This document shows, in pieces, positions 59,289 to 64,000 of a stretch of 64,000 nucleotides of DNA (the first letter of the stretch is position 1; the number at the start of each line of letters is the position of its first letter). The translations under genes were made by a program, and so were the position numbers. The notes below the pieces were generated by a model. It was given only the letters and a program-made list of their open reading frames with translations. It had not been told where the DNA came from and ran no database searches. Location of the stretch: contig CAKRCW010000003.1 of assembly GCA_934309145.1 (NCBI GenBank), positions 62,001 through 126,000 of the forward strand, read 5' to 3'. Source of the stretch: an uncultured Lachnospiraceae bacterium (GTDB taxonomy: Bacteria > Bacillota > Clostridia > Lachnospirales > Lachnospiraceae).

Positions 59289-59326
59289 AAAAATGCCGAT
59301 ATATTAGGTAGTGGAAAGGAGTCGTC

Positions 59327-60316
59327 ATGGCAAGTTCAGATATAGGAATAGATTTGGGAACAGCCAGTATATTAGTCTATGTAAAAGGAAAAGGAGTTGT
59401 ACTTAAGGAGCCTTCAGTAGTTGCATATGACAGAGATACAGACCAGATAAAGGCAATCGGAGAGGAAGCAAGACTTATGCTTGGAAGAACACCGGGCAAT
59501 ATAATTGCAGTACGTCCGCTTAGACATGGCGTTATATCTGATTATAGGATTACAGAAAAAATGCTTAAGTATTTTATACAGAAGGCAGTTGGCAAGAGCT
59601 TCTTCGGCAGGAGACCAAGGATAAGCGTGTGCGTTCCTTCGGGAGTTACTGAGGTCGAGAAGAGAGCCGTTGAGGATGCAACATATCAGGCAGGTGCAAG
59701 AGATGTATATATAATTGAAGAACCTGTTGCTGCAGCAATAGGAGCGGGTATAGATATTTCAAGACCTTGCGGAAATATGATTGTTGACATTGGCGGTGGA
59801 ACTGCTGATATAGCTGTAATATCTTTAGATGGCGTGGTTGTTTCAGCATCTATCAAGACAGCTGGTGACGATTTTGATGAAGCTATAGTTAGATTTATGC
59901 GTAAGAGACATAATCTCTTAATCGGTGAGAGAACCGCGGAGGAGATTAAGATTAATATAGGAACGTGCTACAAGCGTCCTGAGAATATAACTATGGATGT
60001 ACGTGGACGAAACCTTGTTACAGGACTTCCTAAGACTGTAACGATATCCTCAGATGAGACGGAGGAAGCACTTAGAGAGGTTACTGCACAGATAGTGGAT
60101 GCAGTTCATTCAGTGCTTGAGAGAACACCGCCAGAGCTTGCGGCAGATATCGCAGACAGGGGAATAGTTCTTACCGGAGGCGGTTCGTTATTACATGGAC
60201 TTGAGGATCTTATCGAGGAGAACACAGGCATAACAACTATGACTGCTGAGGAGCCACTTACAGCAGTAGCGATTGGAACAGGTAAATACATTGAATTTTT
60301 AAGCGAGAAGAAGTAA
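59327..60316 (+). CDS. mreB: Rod-shape actin homologue MreB/Mbl
   Basis: 329 residues, actin/Hsp70 ATPase fold. Phosphate 1 motif DIGIDLGTASILVYVKGKG; phosphate 2 VDIGGGTADIAVIS; adenosine motif GIVLTGGGSLLHGL; and the EEPVAAAIGAG connect segment. It forms membrane-bound filaments that direct elongation-phase peptidoglycan synthesis. AAAGGAG precedes the ATG. No mreCD follows; flagellar rod genes come 12 nt downstream instead, so this may be a dedicated paralogue (Mbl-like). Confidence 0.95.
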   Translation: MASSDIGIDLGTASILVYVKGKGVVLKEPSVVAYDRDTDQIKAIGEEARLMLGRTPGNIIAVRPLRHGVISDYRITEKMLKYFIQKAVGKSFFGRRPRISVCVPSGVTEVEKRAVEDATYQAGARDVYIIEEPVAAAIGAGIDISRPCGNMIVDIGGGTADIAVISLDGVVVSASIKTAGDDFDEAIVRFMRKRHNLLIGERTAEEIKINIGTCYKRPENITMDVRGRNLVTGLPKTVTISSDETEEALREVTAQIVDAVHSVLERTPPELAADIADRGIVLTGGGSLLHGLEDLIEENTGITTMTAEEPLTAVAIGTGKYIEFLSEKK

Positions 60317-60328
60317 GGAGTTGAACAG

Positions 60329-61111
60329 ATGGTAAGGGCGTTATACACAGCCTGGACAGGCCTTCGCAACGAGGAGAAGCGAATGGATGTTGTCACCAAT
60401 AACATGGCAAATGCGGACACCACCGGCTATAAGAAGGTAGATGTAACAGCACAGTCCTTTGACAGACAGTTAGCTGTAAAAATCAACGATGCAACTGAAG
60501 GTCCGGATTTGATACGAGGCATAGGTGGAGTGACACTTGGCGTTAAGATAGGCGAGACTTATTTTGACATGTCCCAGGGTAATTTTAGACAGACAGAGGA
60601 TTTATATAATTTTGCACTGTCGGGAAACGGCTTTTTTACCATCAGCACAACGGACAAGAGTGGAACGGAACATATCAGATATACAAGAGATGGAGATTTC
60701 ACTGTTACCAGGGATGGTTATCTTGTGACTAAGGATGGAGATTTTGTGCTGGGTGACGGAGGAAACCGTATTCAGATACCTGATGCTAATCTGGTGGAGA
60801 TAAGTGTAAACCAGATGGGAGAGATATATAGTGGAAACACATATGTATCTAAGCTGCAGATAGTTGATTTTGAGAATTATGATTATCTGTCAAGCTACGG
60901 AGAGAATATGTATGAGGCAGTAAACGGAGCTACAATTGTTGGCTCTAATGCGACTGTTAATCAGGGATATCTGGAGATGTCCAATGTCAATATGGTGACA
61001 GAGATGGTTGATATGATAGCTGTTACGCGTGCGTATGAAACTAACCAGAAGATGATGCAGACAGTTGACCAGACATTAGATAAAGCGGTTAATAATATAG
61101 GCAACGTATAG
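60329..61111 (+). CDS. flgF: Flagellar rod/hook-basal-body protein, FlgF-type
   Basis: 260 residues. The N-terminus VRALYTAWTGLRNEEKRMDVVTNNMANADTTGYKK is the flagellar rod family signature and the C-terminus SNVNMVTEMVDMIAVTRAYETNQKMMQTVDQTLDKA is the matching helix. The middle contains SGNGFFTI and YTRDGDF. It builds the proximal part of the rod outside the cytoplasmic membrane after export by the flagellar type III system. Paired with flgG as in other Firmicutes (flhO/flhP in Bacillus). GGAG precedes the ATG. Confidence 0.9.
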   Translation: MVRALYTAWTGLRNEEKRMDVVTNNMANADTTGYKKVDVTAQSFDRQLAVKINDATEGPDLIRGIGGVTLGVKIGETYFDMSQGNFRQTEDLYNFALSGNGFFTISTTDKSGTEHIRYTRDGDFTVTRDGYLVTKDGDFVLGDGGNRIQIPDANLVEISVNQMGEIYSGNTYVSKLQIVDFENYDYLSSYGENMYEAVNGATIVGSNATVNQGYLEMSNVNMVTEMVDMIAVTRAYETNQKMMQTVDQTLDKAVNNIGNV

Positions 61112-61129
61112 TGACTGGAGGAATAAGAT

Positions 61130-61957
61130 ATGATGCGTTCATTGTGGACTGCGGCCTCAGGAATGAGAGCACAGCAGACAAATGTTGACACTATTGCTAA
61201 TAATATTGCAAATGTTAATACTATAGGATATAAGACACAGCAGGCGAGCTTCAAATCATTGCTGTATCAGAATTTACAGTCTACGTCTACTAACAATTCA
61301 GGAGCTGAGAAGCCGGTTGCGGCAGAGGTAGGATTGGGAAGCAGAGTCGCGGCTATAACTGGCGATTTCAGCCAGGGCAAGCTTACTGCCACAGAGCAGC
61401 CACTTGATGTAGCTATAGAAGGTAAGGGTTTCTTTCAGGTACGTATGCCGAATGGAGATATAGAGTATACGAGGGATGGAAGCTTTATAGTTTCACCTAC
61501 AGCACAGGGTAATTTGCTTTGTACAACTGATGGATATCCTGTACTGGACCAGAATCAGAATAATATTTATCTGCCTACATCACATGTAGCGACAGATGTG
61601 GTTATATCAGACCAGGGTGTTATTGGATTTCCGGATGCGTCTGGTAATGCAGCAACACTTATAAGTAATGGATATGAGGTGCGTTTGGGATTAGTGCAGT
61701 TTAATAACCCTGCCGGTTTAGCTAAGACGGGTAGTAATAATTATGCTGTGACAGTTGCGTCTGGAACACCTGTACCAGAGAATGGTGGTGCTAATATTAC
61801 TGCCAGCAAGGTACATCAGAGATATACAGAGGGCTCTAATGTAGATGTAGCTAATGAGATGGTTAATCTTATTGTTGCACAGCGTGCATATGAGATGAAC
61901 TCAAAGGCTATACAGGCATCAGATGAGATGATGCAGCAGGCTAATAACCTTCGTTAG
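61130..61957 (+). CDS. flgG: Flagellar distal rod protein FlgG
   Basis: 275 residues. N-terminus RSLWTAASGMRAQQTNVDTIANNIANVNTIGYKTQQASFKSLLYQ is close to the FlgG consensus, including the QxxFxDLLYQ-type segment; GKGFFQVRMPNGDIEYTRDGSF and the C-terminal SNVDVANEMVNLIVAQRAYEMNSKAIQASDEMMQQANNLR confirm it. It is 18 nt downstream of flgF with GGAGG. Confidence 0.95.
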   Translation: MMRSLWTAASGMRAQQTNVDTIANNIANVNTIGYKTQQASFKSLLYQNLQSTSTNNSGAEKPVAAEVGLGSRVAAITGDFSQGKLTATEQPLDVAIEGKGFFQVRMPNGDIEYTRDGSFIVSPTAQGNLLCTTDGYPVLDQNQNNIYLPTSHVATDVVISDQGVIGFPDASGNAATLISNGYEVRLGLVQFNNPAGLAKTGSNNYAVTVASGTPVPENGGANITASKVHQRYTEGSNVDVANEMVNLIVAQRAYEMNSKAIQASDEMMQQANNLR

Positions 61958-61976
61958 TTAAGAGGAAGTGATTGAT

Positions 61977-62336
61977 ATGGATATGTCGATGAGTAATATA
62001 AATGGCAGTGAATATGCATCTGTAATCAACCAGTCCAAGACCAATGGGCTTACGAATAACCTTAAGAGTATGGACAATAGTGTTGCAACTGATGACGAGA
62101 TGATGGATGCCTGCAAGGAATTTGAGGCATATATGATAGAACAGGTTTATAAGCAGATGGAAAAGACCATTATGAAGTCTGATGATGAGGAGGACCAGTA
62201 CGAGGAGTATTTTGGAGATATGCGTATACAGGAATTTGCCAAGTCCGCATCAGAGCAGGGAACGTTCGGGTTGGCACAGCAGTTGTATGAAGCTATGAAA
62301 ACACAGAGTCAGGCTATAGATCCAAGTACATTATAA
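61977..62336 (+). CDS. flgJ: FlgJ-type rod-binding protein (no muramidase domain)
   Basis: 119 residues from ATG 61977, placed by GAGGA upstream; the GTG at 61968 is too close to that site. The domain DACKEFEAYMIEQVYKQMEKTI...MRIQEFAKSASEQGTFGLAQQLYEAM matches the FlgJ N-terminal rod-binding domain. The glucosaminidase domain of Proteobacterial FlgJ is absent, as usual in Firmicutes, so wall cutting needs another enzyme. It acts in rod assembly. Confidence 0.88.
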   Translation: MDMSMSNINGSEYASVINQSKTNGLTNNLKSMDNSVATDDEMMDACKEFEAYMIEQVYKQMEKTIMKSDDEEDQYEEYFGDMRIQEFAKSASEQGTFGLAQQLYEAMKTQSQAIDPSTL

Positions 62337-62362
62337 TACAAGGAAGTTTAATGTGAAAGACC

Positions 62363-64000
62363 ATGACAAGAGAAGGATACATAGAGAATATAATATATAA
62401 GAACGAAGAAAATGGATATGCCGTATTTTCTGTTCAGGGTGAAGATGGAGAAGAAATATTTGTTGGAACACTGTACAATGCAGGTGAAGGTTTATATATT
62501 ATAGCTGAGGGTGATTATGTTAATCACCCTCAATATGACATACAGTTCAAGTTCACATCATGTGAGCTCAGGATGCCGGATGATATAGTGGGTATAGAGA
62601 GATATCTGGCATCAGGAATTATCAAAGGCGTCGGGGAAGTCCGGGCAAAGCAAATCGTCAAAAAATTCAAGACAGATACACTTAGAATAATGGAAGAAGA
62701 GCCGGAGCGTCTGGCAGAGATAAAAGGTATATCGGAGCGTCAGGCAAGGCTTATTGCAACGTCATATGCAGAGAAGAGGGAATTTCAGGAAGTAATTATG
62801 TTCCTCAGTGAGTATGGAATCTCTGTAAATATGGGTATGAAGATATACAAGTATTATGGCGACCGCGTTTATGAGATTTTGAGAGGAAATCCATATAAGC
62901 TTGCTGAGGATATTACAGGGATAGGTTTTCGTGCTGCTGATGAGATTGCCAAGAGAATGGGCGTTGATGCTGACTCAGAATATAGAATACGCTCCGCAAT
63001 TATATACACATTAAGTCTTGCTGGTCAGGATGGTCATATGTATTTGCCGCAGAGTATGTTGTTTGATAAAGTCAAGGAATTTCTCGGACACATAGAGGAA
63101 GATGTAATTGCTAATCAGGTGATGGAGCTTGCCATAGAGAGCAAGATAGTTATCAAGAATATAGATGATGAGCCTGTTATATACAGCAATCAGAATTATT
63201 ATATAGAATTAAATACGGCAAGACTGCTGCTTGATTTACAGTTGAGATACGAGGTTCCGGAATATGAGCTTGAGGCAGCGATATCTAAGATAGAGAAAGA
63301 AACAGATATTATATTAGATGAGATGCAGAGCGCTGCGGTGAAATCTGCAATAACGGCAGGTGTCGCAGTTATAACAGGAGGTCCGGGTACAGGTAAGACA
63401 ACAATCATTGAAGCTATTTTGAAATACTACGGCATGCAGGGAATGGACATAAAATTATGTGCACCTACGGGAAGAGCCGCAAAGAGGATGACCGAATCCA
63501 CAGGATGGCCGGCTCAGACAATACACAGACTTCTTGAGGTTGTTGGAATGCCGGCGGATGAGTCTGACAGTGGGGAGAGAGTGCATTTTACAAGAAATGC
63601 TTCAAATCCACTGGAGTGTGATGCGATAATTGTGGATGAAATGTCAATGGTTGACAGCTATATATTCTATTCATTGTTGCAGGCAATATCTTATGGAACC
63701 AGACTGATACTTGTTGGAGACGTTAATCAGCTCCCTTCTGTTGGGGCTGGAAATGTACTAAAGGATATAATCAATTCAGAATATTTTCCGGTGACAACCC
63801 TGACTAAGATATTTCGTCAGGAGGATGGAAGTGACATAGTTATAAATGCACACAAGATTAACAGAGGTGAGCATCTTGAGATAAGTAATAAGAGCAAGGA
63901 CTTTTTCTTTATACAGAGGACAGGTGTGGTGAATACTGTTAATGAGGTAAAGGAGCTTGTGTCGGACAATCTTCCTAGATATCTTAATATCAGTCCTATG
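62363..64000 (+). CDS. recD2: RecD2/RecD-TraA family 5'-3' DNA helicase (3' end beyond window)
   Basis: 546 residues visible to the right edge with no stop. The N-terminal OB-like domain (GYIENIIYKNEENGYAVFSVQ) and the helix-hairpin-helix segment (IIKGVGEVRAKQIVKKF, IKGISERQARLIA) identify RecD2, which works without RecBC. Walker A is GGPGTGKTTIIEA (near residue 338), Walker B/motif II is IIVDEMSMVD, motif III LVGDVNQLPSVGAGNVLKD, and motif IV LTKIFRQ. The start is the first ATG after an in-frame stop; its ribosome site is weak (GAAAGA). The four genes before it are on the same strand with short gaps. Confidence 0.95.
   Translation, partial: MTREGYIENIIYKNEENGYAVFSVQGEDGEEIFVGTLYNAGEGLYIIAEGDYVNHPQYDIQFKFTSCELRMPDDIVGIERYLASGIIKGVGEVRAKQIVKKFKTDTLRIMEEEPERLAEIKGISERQARLIATSYAEKREFQEVIMFLSEYGISVNMGMKIYKYYGDRVYEILRGNPYKLAEDITGIGFRAADEIAKRMGVDADSEYRIRSAIIYTLSLAGQDGHMYLPQSMLFDKVKEFLGHIEEDVIANQVMELAIESKIVIKNIDDEPVIYSNQNYYIELNTARLLLDLQLRYEVPEYELEAAISKIEKETDIILDEMQSAAVKSAITAGVAVITGGPGTGKTTIIEAILKYYGMQGMDIKLCAPTGRAAKRMTESTGWPAQTIHRLLEVVGMPADESDSGERVHFTRNASNPLECDAIIVDEMSMVDSYIFYSLLQAISYGTRLILVGDVNQLPSVGAGNVLKDIINSEYFPVTTLTKIFRQEDGSDIVINAHKINRGEHLEISNKSKDFFFIQRTGVVNTVNEVKELVSDNLPRYLNISPM

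Noticed and set aside
1..64000. CRISPR arrays, integrases, tRNA-associated attachment sites
   Set aside because: No spaced direct repeats, integrase gene or tRNA gene was found on reading both strands.

Overview
The window looks like chromosomal DNA of a motile, saccharolytic anaerobe of the Lachnospiraceae (Clostridia), in the Lachnospira/[Eubacterium] eligens, Roseburia or Butyrivibrio neighbourhood. The grounds are low GC, strong AGGAGG-type ribosome sites, sigma-A promoters with TATAAT boxes, a Bce-type peptide-resistance module, a lone Na+-pumping decarboxylase beta subunit, cellobiose phosphorylase, DUF4358-type lipoproteins, a sigma-28 flagellin locus and MreB beside flagellar rod genes. 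The species cannot be fixed from sequence alone. No rRNA, tRNA, CRISPR array, prophage or intact insertion sequence was seen.

Layout. 0-4.6 kb: a LytTR regulator and the membrane part of a sensor (cut by the left edge), then a large cell-surface protein. 4.6-10.5 kb: ileS and glycogen phosphorylase. 10.5-11.9 kb: a long palindrome and a PD-(D/E)XK Rpn/transposase-like gene. 11.9-16.6 kb: bceRS-bceAB-like module with a matching operator. 16.7-21.6 kb (minus strand): Na+-decarboxylase beta subunit with two small membrane proteins, then thiS-thiG-thiH-thiE behind a compact terminator-embedded leader that fits the HMP-PP (thiS motif) riboswitch. 21.6-25.7 kb: a 191-nt palindrome, catalytically degenerate SpoIID- and SpoIIQ-like genes, a Fur/PerR regulator and a c-di-GMP phosphodiesterase-type protein. 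25.7-31.6 kb: acpP, cellobiose phosphorylase, a Ser/Thr kinase and an aldose epimerase. 31.7-40.1 kb: lipoprotein, M23 peptidase, TrhA/hemolysin III, a 949-aa probable flagellar protein, flagellin, FliS and HIT. 40.1-44.2 kb: an Rpn (YhgA-like) gene with a distinctive leader, a WYL regulator, a dead YhcG-type nuclease and an ArsC-family protein. 44.2-51.7 kb: LCP-glf-vanZ, then a SAM-I riboswitch, metK, an unusual carbamoyltransferase, and pyrBI. 51.7-55.2 kb: murA and metG. 55.2-55.6 kb: a relic of a second Rpn copy. 56.4-64 kb: a DivIVA-like cysteine-ladder coiled coil, a PAS/GAF sensor, mreB, flgF/flgG/flgJ-type genes and recD2 (cut by the right edge).

The most unusual items are a coiled coil with cysteine every 11 residues (12 cysteines in register over 144 residues), encoded upstream of mreB and rod genes; a duplicated Rpn locus whose promoter and leader survive in a copy that has lost almost all of its coding sequence; a ThiS ending GGGQ rather than GG; the terminator-embedded thi leader; and a SpoIID/SpoIIQ pair that lacks the catalytic residues of both families.
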